64,000 bases of DNA from Pikeienuella piscinae (GTDB lineage Bacteria > Pseudomonadota > Alphaproteobacteria > Rhodobacterales > Rhodobacteraceae). Each line of letters begins with the position of its first letter. Position 1 is the stretch's first letter. The stretch covers positions 2,294,001 to 2,358,000 of the forward strand of contig NZ_CP049056.1 in NCBI RefSeq assembly GCF_011044155.1, in the 5' to 3' direction. Under the pieces are notes generated by a model that was not told where the DNA came from, did not search any database, and saw only the letters and a program-made list of their open reading frames with translations. Shown piece by piece: positions 42,344-50,309 of the stretch. Made by a program: the position numbers and the translations under genes.

Positions 42344-42637
42344 TCACTCGCCGGCCTTTACATAGATCACGTCGGCTTTTTCCGCCTTTACGGCGGCTTC
42401 CTCCTCCGCATGGCCGGGCCGGGCGCGGGTCGAGGCCGGCGGTGTCAGTTCGACCTTCTTCATGCGGCATATCTCGAACGGAACGCCGGCGCTGTCGAAG
42501 ATGATCCGACAACCCGTAAGCGCGGCGGTGTCGACTTCATCCGCCGCGCCCTTGTTGTCGAACACCGCGAGCGTATCCGCCGAAGCGGCGCCCGCGCCAA
42601 TCAGCAGGGCTGCGGAAAGCATGGTGATGCGCAGCAT
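42344..42637 (-). CDS. Small exported protein of unknown function
   Basis: A 97-residue protein with a signal peptide (MLRITMLSAALLIGAGAASA, cut before DTLAVF) and a clear GGGGAGGA site. The mature part has two cysteines ('LTGCRIIFDSAGVPFEICRMKKVEL') that could form a disulfide, then a Lys/Glu/Ala-rich tail. No family recognised. It lies 51 bases upstream of the photolyase gene on the same strand and may lead that operon. Confidence 0.65.
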   Translation of the reverse strand: MLRITMLSAALLIGAGAASADTLAVFDNKGAADEVDTAALTGCRIIFDSAGVPFEICRMKKVELTPPASTRARPGHAEEEAAVKAEKADVIYVKAGE

Positions 42638-42803
42638 TGAATCCTCCCCTTGATCCGCTGGATCGGAACCGATGATAACACGCGATCCGATTCACGCTAG
42701 CTTCAAACCGCCACGCCGCGGGCCTTCCTCGCCGGCTTGCCGCCCTCAGCGGGACGCATTATGCACAATCGCACAATCCGGAACCGGGGAAAGGAAAGCG
42801 CCG

Positions 42804-43652
42804 ATGAAACTGCTTCGATACGGGCCGAAGGGGGCCGAAAAACCAGGCGCGCTCGACGCCGGCGGCGTGATCCGCGACCTGAGCGGCGTCAGCGCCGACT
42901 TCGAGGGCGACGCGGTTTCCTGCGAGATGATCGCCAAACTGAAGGGGCTCGACCTCTCCTCGCTGCCCGCCGTCGAGGGTGAGCCGCGCATCGGCTCATG
43001 CGTCGCGCGCGCGCCGAATTTCTTCTGCATCGGCCTCAATTACGCGCGGCACGCCGCCGAGACCGGCGCGACGCCGCCAACCGAGCCGATCATCTTCGCC
43101 AAGGCGACCTCGGCGCTTTCCGGCCCCTTTGACGACGTGATCATCCCGAAAGGCTCCACCAAGCCCGACTGGGAGACCGAGTTGGGCGTCGTCATCGGCG
43201 CCCATGTCGAGCATGTTTCGGAGGCCGACGCGCTTTCCGTCGTCGCCGGTTATTGCGTCATCAACGACGTCTCCGAACGGTGCTGGCAGCTGGAGCGCGG
43301 ACCGACCTGGATGAAGGGCAAATCCGCGCCCACCTTCGGGCCGACCGGCCCCTGGCTGGTGACGGCGGACGAGGTGCCGGACCCGCAAGCGCTCGAGCTC
43401 TATCTCGAGCTTTCGGGCGGGATGGTGCAGAAATCCACCACCGCGGACATGATTTTCTCGGTCCGGCAGATCGTCAGCTACATGTCCTCGCTCTTCGCGC
43501 TTCAGCCCGGGGACATTATCGCCACCGGCACGCCGGAGGGCGTCGGCATGGGGATGAAGCCGCAGCGCTGGCTGAAGCCCGGCGACGTGATGCGCACCGG
43601 CGTCGAGGGACTCGGCGAGCAAAAGACGAAAGTGGTCGCCTATTCCGGTTGA
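42804..43652 (+). CDS. Fumarylacetoacetate hydrolase family protein
   Basis: A 282-residue FAH-domain enzyme (ATG 42804 after AAAGGAAAG). N-domain: 'MKLLRYGPKGAEKPGALDAG'. The catalytic and metal part is 'FCIGLNYARHAAETG', 'KPDWETELGVVIG' (acidic metal ligands E...E), 'YCVINDVSER' and the C-terminal 'LQPGDIIATGTPEGVGMG'. Members cleave C-C bonds or act as lyases on 2-oxo acids (for example 2-keto-3-deoxy sugar acids, ureidoglycolate). With the Ldh-family gene downstream, a sugar-acid or ureide catabolic step is likely. Confidence 0.9.
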   Translation: MKLLRYGPKGAEKPGALDAGGVIRDLSGVSADFEGDAVSCEMIAKLKGLDLSSLPAVEGEPRIGSCVARAPNFFCIGLNYARHAAETGATPPTEPIIFAKATSALSGPFDDVIIPKGSTKPDWETELGVVIGAHVEHVSEADALSVVAGYCVINDVSERCWQLERGPTWMKGKSAPTFGPTGPWLVTADEVPDPQALELYLELSGGMVQKSTTADMIFSVRQIVSYMSSLFALQPGDIIATGTPEGVGMGMKPQRWLKPGDVMRTGVEGLGEQKTKVVAYSG

Positions 43653-43706
43653 CCGGCGACGGGCGCAGCCTAGGCTCTCTCCCGACCTAGTGTGGGAGAG
43701 AGCCAG

Positions 43707-44705
43707 ATGACCGAAACCCGCCTGACGCTCGATGAGGTCATGGACCTCGCGCTCGCGGCGCTCGGCGCCGCCGGGGCGGACGTGACGAACGCGAACGCCA
43801 TCGCCCGGACGATGTGGCGGGCGGAGCGCGACGGCGCCAAATCGCACGGGCTTTTCCGCGCCGCAGGTTATTGCGGCGCCATTCGCTCGGGCAAGGCGAA
43901 CGGGCGCGCGGCGCCCACCATCGCGTCGCAGGAGGGCGCGGTGATTCGCATGGAGGGCGATAACGGTTTCGCCCCCGTCGCGCATATGACCGGGCTGCCG
44001 GCGCTGGCGGCGCTGGCGAAGACGCAGGGCGTCGCCGCCCTCGCTATCCGCCGCTGCCTGCATTACGCCGCGCTCTGGCCGGAGGTCGAGACGCTGACCG
44101 ATCAGGGTCTCGCGGCGATGGCCTTCACCTCCTCGCCGCCATATGTCCACATGGCCGGCGGGCGGAAGCGGGTCTTCGGCACCAATCCAATGGCCTTCGG
44201 CTGGCCCCGTCCCGGCAAACCGCCGATGATTTTCGATCAGGCCTCGTCGCTGACGGCGCGAGGTGAAGTCATGATCGCCGCGCGCGACGGCCACGAAGCG
44301 CCACAGGGCGCCGGAGTAGGGCCGGACGGCGCGCCGACCACCGATCCGAAAGCGATCCTTTCGGGCGCGCAATCGCCTTTCGGGGATTACAAGGGTGCCG
44401 CGATCGCGCTGATGGTCGATCTGCTCGCCGGGCCCCTGATCGGCGAGCTGACGTCGCTGGAGACCGGTGAGCAGGATGTCGGCGAGGGTCCCTCCATCGG
44501 CGGCCAACTCATCCTCGCCTTCGCGCCGGAGCGCCTCGGCGGCGCCGACGCGCTCGCGCATGGCGAGCGACTCTTCGAGGAACTTCTGAGCGAACCGGGC
44601 GTTCGTCTGCCGGGGGGCCGCCGCGCCGCCGAGCGGTCGAAAACGCCTGAAGAGGGGGTTCTCATACCAACCTCGCTCTACGAGGAGATCCGGGAGTTGA
44701 CCTGA
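43707..44705 (+). CDS. Ldh family (malate/L-lactate-type) NAD(P) oxidoreductase
   Basis: A 332-residue member of the Ldh_2 family (malate/L-sulfolactate/ureidoglycolate/delta-piperideine-2-carboxylate reductases), not the classical Rossmann LDH. ATG 43707 follows GGGAGAGAG. Motifs: 'AERDGAKSHGLFRAAGY', 'VAALAIRRCLHYAALWPEVE', 'VFGTNPMAFGWPR', 'PFGDYKGAAIALMVDLLAG'. The stop shares bases with the ATG of the gamma-glutamyltransferase gene (TGATG), so they are coupled. Together with the FAH gene upstream this looks like a small catabolic operon for an alpha-hydroxy/keto acid or cyclic imino acid. Confidence 0.88.
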   Translation: MTETRLTLDEVMDLALAALGAAGADVTNANAIARTMWRAERDGAKSHGLFRAAGYCGAIRSGKANGRAAPTIASQEGAVIRMEGDNGFAPVAHMTGLPALAALAKTQGVAALAIRRCLHYAALWPEVETLTDQGLAAMAFTSSPPYVHMAGGRKRVFGTNPMAFGWPRPGKPPMIFDQASSLTARGEVMIAARDGHEAPQGAGVGPDGAPTTDPKAILSGAQSPFGDYKGAAIALMVDLLAGPLIGELTSLETGEQDVGEGPSIGGQLILAFAPERLGGADALAHGERLFEELLSEPGVRLPGGRRAAERSKTPEEGVLIPTSLYEEIRELT

Positions 44706-46426
44706 TGCGCCGAAGCGTTCTGTTCGCGCTGACCCTGACGTTCTCACCTGCCGCCGTCTTCGCCCAGCAGTCGCCGCAGCCGGAGCGCACATTCGAGCGC
44801 GCCGCCGCCTCGGATGTGACGGGGAAGACCGAGATGGTGATCGCCGCCCACCCGCTCGCCGTCGAGGCCGGGCTTGCGGTGCTTGCGGAAGGCGGCGACG
44901 CCGCCGACGCTGCGGTCGCGGTGCAATTGGTTCTGACGCTGGTGGAGCCGCAGAGCTCCGGGCTCGGCGGCGGTGCCTTTGCGCTCTACTGGGACGCCAC
45001 GTTGCAGCGGCTCACCGCCTATGACGGGCGGGAGGTCGCGCCGAAAGCGGCGGGGCCGGACTACTGGCTCGGCCCGGACGGCGCGCCGATGGCCTGGCGC
45101 GAAGCGGTTCCGGGCGGGCGCTCGGTCGGCGTGCCGGGCACGCCGGCGCTGCTGGAGGAGCTTCACAACCGGCACAGCCGACTGCCGCGGACAGGGCTCG
45201 CCGACGCGGCGATCGAACTCGCCGAGCAGGGTTTTGAAGTCTCCCCCCGCCTCGCCGCATCGGTGAAGGACGCGGCCGAGAGCCTCGCCGCGTTCCCCGA
45301 AACTGCGGCCTATTTCCTCCCCGACGGGAAGCCGATCGAGGCCGGGGCAGTGCTGAAGAACGCAGCGCTGGCGGAGACCTTCCGCCGCTTCGCGGATGAG
45401 GGCGCGGCGCCCTTTTACACCGGCGATCTCGCCGAGAATGTGATCATGGCGACGCGCGCTTCGCCGCTGAATCCGGGCCTGCTGACGGCGGAGGATTTCG
45501 CCGGCTACCAGCCGATTTCACGCAAGCCCGTCTGCCACCCATACCGCGGGCTGAAGATCTGCGGCATGGGCCCCCCCTCCTCCGGCGCGCTGACCATCGG
45601 ACAGATACTGATGATGCTGGAGCATCGGGATCTCGGCCCCGCCCCGAGCCCGGCCGCCTGGCGGCTCTACGTCGAAGCCTCGCGCCTCGCCTTCGCCGAT
45701 CGTGGCCTCTACATGGCGGATTCGGACTTCGCCGCGATGCCCGAGGGCCTGCTGGACCCTGATTACATGGCGATGCGCGCGGGGCTGATCTCCGCCGCCG
45801 CCGCCGGGGACGCCGCGCCGGGGACGCCGCCCTGGAAAGAGGGCGCGCTGCGTGCGCCGGACCGATCGGCGGAGCGCCCAGGAACCAGTCATTTCGTGAT
45901 CCGCGACAGCGATGGCGACATCGTCTCGATGACCACCACGATCGAGACCGGATTCGGCTCACGGCTGATGGCGAACGGCTATCTTCTCAACAATGAGCTC
46001 ACGGATTTCAGCTTCACGCCCGAAGCCGACGGCAAGCCGGTCGCCAACCGTGTCGAGGGCGGCAAGCGGCCACGCTCATCGATGGCGCCGACGATCGTCT
46101 TTCGCAACGGGACGCCGGCCTTCGCGCTCGGCTCGCCCGGCGGCGCGCGGATCATCGGCTATGTCGCGACGGCGCTGATCGGGCTGATCGACTGGGGCAT
46201 GAGCCCGGCGGAAGCGGCTTCGATCGGCCATGTGACTGCGTCCGGGAGCAGGGTCGATCTCGAGGAAGGCACGGAAGCCGCCATGCTCGAAGAGAACCTG
46301 CGCGCTTACGGCCTGGAACCGCGGATCCGCAACATGAACTCAGGTCTCGCCATCCTCGCCCTGACGCCGGAGGGCCTCGTCGGCGCCGCCGACCCGCGGC
46401 GGGAGGGCGTCGCGCGCAGCGATTGA
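44705..46426 (+). CDS. ggt: Gamma-glutamyltransferase
   Basis: A 573-residue periplasmic Ntn-hydrolase precursor. Signal peptide: MRRSVLFALTLTFSPAAVFA. The large subunit has 'EMVIAAHPLAVEAGLAVLAEGGDAADAAVA', 'VEPQSSGLGGGAFALYW' and 'GPPSSGALTIGQIL'. Autocleavage would occur before Thr394 in 'RPGTSHFVIRD', the new N-terminal nucleophile. The small subunit has 'NNELTDFSF', 'GGKRPRSSMAPTIV' and 'GSPGGARIIGYV'. It hydrolyses or transfers the gamma-glutamyl group of glutathione and related peptides. It is coupled to the Ldh gene by a 1-base overlap. Confidence 0.94.
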   Translation: MRRSVLFALTLTFSPAAVFAQQSPQPERTFERAAASDVTGKTEMVIAAHPLAVEAGLAVLAEGGDAADAAVAVQLVLTLVEPQSSGLGGGAFALYWDATLQRLTAYDGREVAPKAAGPDYWLGPDGAPMAWREAVPGGRSVGVPGTPALLEELHNRHSRLPRTGLADAAIELAEQGFEVSPRLAASVKDAAESLAAFPETAAYFLPDGKPIEAGAVLKNAALAETFRRFADEGAAPFYTGDLAENVIMATRASPLNPGLLTAEDFAGYQPISRKPVCHPYRGLKICGMGPPSSGALTIGQILMMLEHRDLGPAPSPAAWRLYVEASRLAFADRGLYMADSDFAAMPEGLLDPDYMAMRAGLISAAAAGDAAPGTPPWKEGALRAPDRSAERPGTSHFVIRDSDGDIVSMTTTIETGFGSRLMANGYLLNNELTDFSFTPEADGKPVANRVEGGKRPRSSMAPTIVFRNGTPAFALGSPGGARIIGYVATALIGLIDWGMSPAEAASIGHVTASGSRVDLEEGTEAAMLEENLRAYGLEPRIRNMNSGLAILALTPEGLVGAADPRREGVARSD

Positions 46427-46748
46427 AGCTGAGAACCGCGACGTCCGGCCACCGGCTTCACCAGCACGCCCGCGACGCGCCGCCTGCCCTGCGTTCTCGA
46501 CGGTGCAAGCCGCGTCGACGAGAAAATGCATGGCTGGATTGCATCAAGTGATTAAGATTCTACTTTGCATTGCAACGCGCAGATCAATTCATGGGTGTTC
46601 GGCTGTGACATTTTCATCAAAATCGGTATAAATTGTCGCACCCGTGAATTATTTCTACGTCTCGCTAGGGAAAGTGGGTAAGGTGGCGACGTGGATTGGC
46701 GGCCCTGTTGTGGTCGCTGTTGTTGTAATGCTGAAGATGGGGCCTACC
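46427..46748. other. Intergenic region upstream of the second VPLPA gene
   Basis: About 320 bases without a gene. The right half is AT-rich and holds the promoter described at 46605-46632 and the 9-mer TGTGACATT (46604-46612), which also lies 110 bases upstream of the other VPLPA-CTERM gene (13429-13437). An in-frame GTG at 46644 would add 35 residues ahead of the signal peptide of the next gene and is not believed. Confidence 0.5.
46605..46632 (+). promoter_or_regulatory. Sigma-70-like promoter for the VPLPA gene
   Basis: The -35 is GTGACA (46605-46610), followed by a 16-base spacer and the -10 TATAAA (46627-46632), in an otherwise GC-rich genome. The leader to the ATG at 46749 would be about 110 bases. 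This assignment is based on sequence only. Confidence 0.42.
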
Positions 46749-47450
46749 ATGAAAATCAAGTTTTGCGCCGCGCTTGCGGCGGGTGCTCTGCTGTCGTCCG
46801 GCGCCGAAGCGGCGACGCTCAAACTCGACGGCTACACCGCAGGGGTCAAGAATGTCACCGTCAGCGCCTCGCCCGTGGCCAATACGCCCAATCCGGCCGG
46901 CGCCACGGGATTCAATATTTCGGACCAGTCAGGCAGCCTCGGTTCTTTCGTCGCCTGGTGTCTCGATATCGGTCATTACCTGATGGGCGTCGGCGATACC
47001 GACGAGTATGATCTGACGACCGACCCGTTCTCGAACAGCTTCGGGCTGACGCAGGTCGCCCGTGACCGGGTTCAGGCCGTGTTCGACGCCAACTACGGCA
47101 CTTTGGATGCGAGCGACTCCGCTCAGGCGACCGGGTTCCAGATGGCGCTCTGGGAAGCGGCGTTCGAGGATGACGCGACCGCGATGAGCATGAGCGACGG
47201 CGCTTTCATCGCTTCCAATGCGGCCAGCGACAGCTTGGCGAGCACCTATCTGGCCAACGCCATCGCCCATACCGGTTCCAGCCGGTACCAGATGTCCTTC
47301 TTCGAGATCAGCAGCCTGGACGAGAATCGCGGCCGCTACACCGGTCAGAACCTTGTGACCGTCTCCGAGGTGCCGCTGCCCGCCGCTGGCCTGCTTCTCC
47401 TGACCGCCCTCGGCGGAACCGCGTTCGTGGGACGCCGCCGCAAGAGCTAA
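46749..47450 (+). CDS. VPLPA-CTERM surface protein with thioester-domain-like motifs
   Basis: A 233-residue exported protein: signal peptide MKIKFCAALAAGALLSSGAEA, an acidic beta-rich domain, and a sorting tail SEVPLPAAG, a helix, then GRRRKS. ATG 46749 is chosen because the signal peptide starts there. Inside the domain, C71 in 'FVAWCLDIG' and Q131 in 'TGFQMALWEAAFE' match the two hallmarks of Cys-Gln thioester surface domains: aromatic-Cys, and hydrophobic-Gln followed by A-(L/I)-W. This suggests a covalent-adhesion module, by inference. Exosortase-type processing of the tail is expected. The gene is followed by two tandem hairpins. Confidence 0.8.
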   Translation: MKIKFCAALAAGALLSSGAEAATLKLDGYTAGVKNVTVSASPVANTPNPAGATGFNISDQSGSLGSFVAWCLDIGHYLMGVGDTDEYDLTTDPFSNSFGLTQVARDRVQAVFDANYGTLDASDSAQATGFQMALWEAAFEDDATAMSMSDGAFIASNAASDSLASTYLANAIAHTGSSRYQMSFFEISSLDENRGRYTGQNLVTVSEVPLPAAGLLLLTALGGTAFVGRRRKS

Positions 47451-47484
47451 GCGGCGGAAGCATCATCTGGCGCAAGACCGACTC

Positions 47485-47512
47485 ACCTCCGACGTGGCGA
47501 CGCGTCGGAGGT
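47485..47512 (+). terminator. Hairpin 1 after the VPLPA gene
   Basis: A perfect 10-bp stem, ACCTCCGACG and CGTCGGAGGT, with an 8-base loop, starting 35 bases after the stop codon. It is followed by an AT-rich AATCATTTCC stretch with no long T-run. Confidence 0.55.
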
Positions 47513-47537
47513 AATCATTTCCTCACCGAACCCGGGG

Positions 47538-47577
47538 AGCGACCCGCCACAACCTGCTCCGGTTGTGGCGGGTCGCT
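47538..47577. terminator. Hairpin 2, strong bidirectional-type stem-loop
   Basis: A perfect 17-bp stem: the left arm is A plus GCGACCCGCCACAACC, the right arm is the exact complement plus T, with the 6-base loop TGCTCC. It lies between the convergent VPLPA and OlsB-like genes, so it could stop transcription from both sides. The following TTCG is a weak U-tract. Confidence 0.75.
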
Positions 47578-47652
47578 TCGTCTGAACGGGCTGGGCCGAA
47601 CAGCGAGCGGCCCGGGTGACGCGACGCTCAGCGGGGCGGAAAGACGTTGCTC

Positions 47653-48414
47653 TCACGCCCCGCGCAAGAGGCGCGCGCGCCCCTTCGGAACGCGTCCGAT
47701 CTCCAGCCCGGTAAAGACGTGGAGCGTATCGAGGTCATTGTCCACGACAGCGTGGTCGGAAACCCAGCCCCCCATCGCCAGGTAGGCCCGCAGAAGCGGC
47801 GGCAGCTTCGCCGCGGCGGCCTTCAGATCCGGCCTTCGCCGGCGCAGAAGGCGGGCGAAAGGAAAGATCTTGGGCGCCTTGATTCGCGGCAGCCAGCGCT
47901 TCGGCGCCAGGTGCCGCGCCTTCAACAGCGCAAAGGCGTCCATGTAGACCTCGGCTTCAACGCCATCGAAACTGGAGCAGCCAAACAGCATCTCGACCCT
48001 GCGAGCCTCCACGTGGGTCGCCATCGCCGTCCAGGCCGTGCGGATCACATTCGGATCCGCCCGCCAGTCAGGGTGGACGCAGAAACGACCCATCTCCATC
48101 ATCGGCGATGGATAGGCGCAAAGCCCGCAGAGATCATAATGCAAGGCTGAATAGCTCCGCCCGATCTCCGCGCCGGATCCAAGCGGCAGCATGCGATAGC
48201 AGCAGACGAGCCGACCGCTGCGGCGTTCCTCGATCAACATATGTTCGCAGGTCGCATCGAATTGATCGGCGTCGAGCCCTTCCGCCCGCACGCCTTCGAC
48301 GACGGCGCCGCGACCGGCGATGAAACTCTGGTGACGCAGACGTTGCGCCGCCTCGATGTCGGCAGGCGTCTCGGCCAGTCGCGCCACATAGGCGCCGCGC
48401 GAAAATGTGATCAT
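47653..48414 (-). CDS. olsB: OlsB-like L-ornithine N-acyltransferase
   Basis: A 253-residue GNAT-like protein. ATG 48414 (MITFSRGAYVARLAETPADIEAAQRLRHQSF) gives the family N-terminus; the extension to 48483 is rejected. Motifs of the OlsB/hemolysin-like acyltransferase family are 'RLVCCYRMLPLG', 'MMEMGRFCVHPDWR', 'LFGCSSFDGVEAEVYMDAFALL' and 'PPLLRAYLAMGGWVSDHAVVD'. OlsB adds a 3-hydroxyacyl chain from ACP to ornithine, forming lyso-ornithine lipid, a phosphate-free membrane lipid. The second enzyme, OlsA, is not adjacent. Convergent with the VPLPA gene. Confidence 0.85.
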   Translation of the reverse strand: MITFSRGAYVARLAETPADIEAAQRLRHQSFIAGRGAVVEGVRAEGLDADQFDATCEHMLIEERRSGRLVCCYRMLPLGSGAEIGRSYSALHYDLCGLCAYPSPMMEMGRFCVHPDWRADPNVIRTAWTAMATHVEARRVEMLFGCSSFDGVEAEVYMDAFALLKARHLAPKRWLPRIKAPKIFPFARLLRRRRPDLKAAAAKLPPLLRAYLAMGGWVSDHAVVDNDLDTLHVFTGLEIGRVPKGRARLLRGA

Positions 48415-48511
48415 CGGTCCCGGTTCCCGCTCAGACGTTTCAGGTTTTCGCCCGACGACATATATAGGGATCGAAGACGGCATGATGACACATCGCGGGA
48501 GAATGGCGGCA

Positions 48512-48907
48512 ATGACGAAAATCGTGAAGTCGGACGCCGAATGGCGGGCGGCGCTCAGCCCCGAAGTCTATGAGGTGGCGCGTGGCCACGGCACCGAGCG
48601 CCCAGGAAGCCATCCGGGCTTTCCCAAGGGACCGGGTAAATTTCTCTGCGCCTGTTGCGGCGCGCCGCTATTCGACGCCGCCACGAAATATGAAAGCGGC
48701 AGCGGCTGGCCGAGTTTCTATGCGCCGCTCGACGAGGGCGCTGTCGAGGAAAAGCAGGATGACAGCCTGTTCATGCGCCGGACGGAAGTGCTTTGCGCGC
48801 GCTGCGACGCGCATCTCGGCCATGTCTTTCCCGATGGGCCGCCGCCGACCGGCCTCCGCTATTGCATGAACGGCGTCGCGATGAAGTTCGCCGCGGAAAA
48901 GGCGTAG
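48512..48907 (+). CDS. msrB: Peptide-methionine (R)-S-oxide reductase
   Basis: A 131-residue MsrB. ATG 48512 follows GGGAG at a 10-base spacing; in-frame ATGs at 48482, 48485 and 48503 are alternatives. Zinc ligands: 'LCACCGAPLF' and 'LCARCDAHLGHVF'. Substrate site: 'YESGSGWPSFYAP'. The catalytic cysteine lies in 'GLRYCMNGVAMKF'. The enzyme repairs methionine-R-sulfoxide in proteins. Divergent from the OlsB-like gene. Confidence 0.93.
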   Translation: MTKIVKSDAEWRAALSPEVYEVARGHGTERPGSHPGFPKGPGKFLCACCGAPLFDAATKYESGSGWPSFYAPLDEGAVEEKQDDSLFMRRTEVLCARCDAHLGHVFPDGPPPTGLRYCMNGVAMKFAAEKA

Positions 48908-49059
48908 ACCGCGATCGAAGCGGATCGGCCAGACTCGGGCTCCGGCGCATCATCGAGGGATGGATCCCGGGGTCATTCTCGCCGCCGCGGGGCCGCCGGC
49001 CGCCATCTCTGTCCGCGCCCTGTTGGCGGGCGGGCCGGGCCGAGGGGCGCTCTTCACCG

Positions 49060-49641
49060 CTATGCGCCCGCGAGCCGGCGTTCGCGCCAGTGACGCCGGC
49101 AGAGTGAGACATAGATGTCGTCGCCGATCGCGATCTGATCCCCCTCCTCCTCGACTGCGCCGCCGGCGCCGATCCGCACAACCATCGTCGCCTTCGAGCC
49201 GCACCAGCAGATCGTCCGCACCTCGCGCAAGTTGTCGGCGATGGCGAGAAGCGTGGCGGAGCCGGGAAAGAGCGCGCCGCGGAAATCAGTGCGCAGCCCG
49301 TAGCACATCACCGGAATGGAGAGATCGTCGGCGACTCGGGCAAGCTGCCAGACCTGCTCCTCCTCGAGAAACTGCGCCTCGTCGACCAGCACGCAATGGA
49401 GCGGGCCGTGGCGCTTTCGCGCCTCGATCCGCCGGAAGAGGTCGTCCTCCGGGGCGAAGGTCTCCGCCGGCGCCTTCAGCCCGATCCGCGATCCGATCAT
49501 TCCCGCCCCGGCCCGCTCGTCCAGAGCGGCGGTGAGCAGAAATGTCGTCATTCCCCGCTCGACATAGTTGTGCGAGGCCTGAAGCAGCGCCGTGGTCTTG
49601 CCGGCGTTCATCGTCGAATAGTTGAAATAGAGCTTGGCCAT
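49060..49641 (-). CDS. tdk: Thymidine kinase
   Basis: A 193-residue type II thymidine kinase of the salvage pathway. The P-loop near the N-terminus is 'FNYSTMNAGKTTALLQ', the Walker B/lid is 'LVDEAQFLEEEQVWQLARV', and 'PVMCYGLRTDFRGALFPGS' forms the thymidine lasso region. The structural zinc is bound by 'CWCGSKATM' and a C-terminal 'CRRHW'. The gene is monocistronic, with about 150 bases of non-coding sequence between msrB and its 3' end. Confidence 0.93.
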   Translation of the reverse strand: MAKLYFNYSTMNAGKTTALLQASHNYVERGMTTFLLTAALDERAGAGMIGSRIGLKAPAETFAPEDDLFRRIEARKRHGPLHCVLVDEAQFLEEEQVWQLARVADDLSIPVMCYGLRTDFRGALFPGSATLLAIADNLREVRTICWCGSKATMVVRIGAGGAVEEEGDQIAIGDDIYVSLCRRHWRERRLAGA

Positions 49642-49776
49642 GGCGCGAACATCACCCCCTGCGCCTCCCCCGGCAAGCGCGAATCAAGGCGGAGGCCGAC
49701 CCGTTGCGCGCCGCTTGCGGCGGGTTCGAGTTTCCGTCATCCTCACCGGCCGGAACAACCGTCGCGGAGCGCGGCC

Positions 49777-50235
49777 TTGCGGAAATTCATGATTGTCGTG
49801 GACGAGACGCCGGAATGCGCCAACGCGCTCCGATTCGCCGCGCGGCGCGCGGCGAAGACAGGCGGCGGGGTGGTGATGCTCTACGTGATCCGGCCAGAGG
49901 AGTTCCAGCACTGGATCGGCGTGGCGGAGGTGATGCGCGCAGAAGCCCGCGAAGCCGCCGAGGAACGCCTCAGCCAGCTCGCCGAAGAGGTTAAGGCTCT
50001 CTCCGGCGTTCTCCCCGAGTTCGTGATCCGTGAAGGTGACGCGCGGGACGAGGTGCTCGCCCAGATCAAGGAGGATTCGGAGATCGGCGTCCTCGTCCTC
50101 GGCGCCGGCGCCAGCGGCGATGGGCCGGGGCCGCTGGTATCGGCGCTGGTCGGGCGGATGGCGGGCGGGCTGACGGTGCCGGTCACCGTCGTTCCGGGCG
50201 GCATGTCGCTCGACAGGATCGACGCGGTCTGCTGA
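49777..50235 (+). CDS. Universal stress protein
   Basis: A 152-residue UspA-fold protein. Starting at TTG 49777 restores the family N-terminus (L/M)RKFMIVVDETPECANALRFAARRA; ATG 49789 is the alternative. The C-terminal ATP-type motif is 'VLVLGAGASGDGPGPLVSALVGR' and 'VPVTVVPGGM' (G-x2-G-x9-G pattern slightly altered). It precedes the nifU-tsaB-rimI genes, a neighbourhood conserved in Rhodobacterales. Its biochemical role is unknown; Usp proteins act in stress survival. Confidence 0.87.
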   Translation: MRKFMIVVDETPECANALRFAARRAAKTGGGVVMLYVIRPEEFQHWIGVAEVMRAEAREAAEERLSQLAEEVKALSGVLPEFVIREGDARDEVLAQIKEDSEIGVLVLGAGASGDGPGPLVSALVGRMAGGLTVPVTVVPGGMSLDRIDAVC

Positions 50236-50241
50236 ACGCAG

Positions 50242-50258
50242 TTTAGAATCATTCTTGA
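50242..50258 (+). promoter_or_regulatory. Candidate Irr box (ICE-like motif) upstream of nifU
   Basis: TTTAGAATCATTCTTGA fits the alphaproteobacterial iron control element TTTAGAACNRTTCTAAA at 14 of 17 positions. It lies 52 bases before the nifU ATG, in an AT-rich patch. Irr is the heme/iron-responsive regulator of this bacterial group, and iron-sulfur assembly genes are typical targets. Confidence 0.5.
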
Positions 50259-50309
50259 TTTCGTCGGCCGACGGGTCCACATCTAGCAGCGCAACTCAGG
50301 AGAGACGCG

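Noticed and set aside
42651-42680. RpoE-type promoter TGATCC-18-ATAACA on the plus strand
   Set aside because: The -35 fits, but the -10 is not convincing and the orientation is away from the photolyase operon; too weak to list as a feature.
46644-46748. GTG start at 46644 for the VPLPA protein
   Set aside because: It would place 35 extra residues, including a second hydrophobic stretch, before a perfect signal peptide starting at 46749.
49396-49776. N-terminal extension of the universal stress protein
   Set aside because: It overlaps the thymidine kinase gene on the other strand; family alignment starts at the TTG 49777 or ATG 49789.
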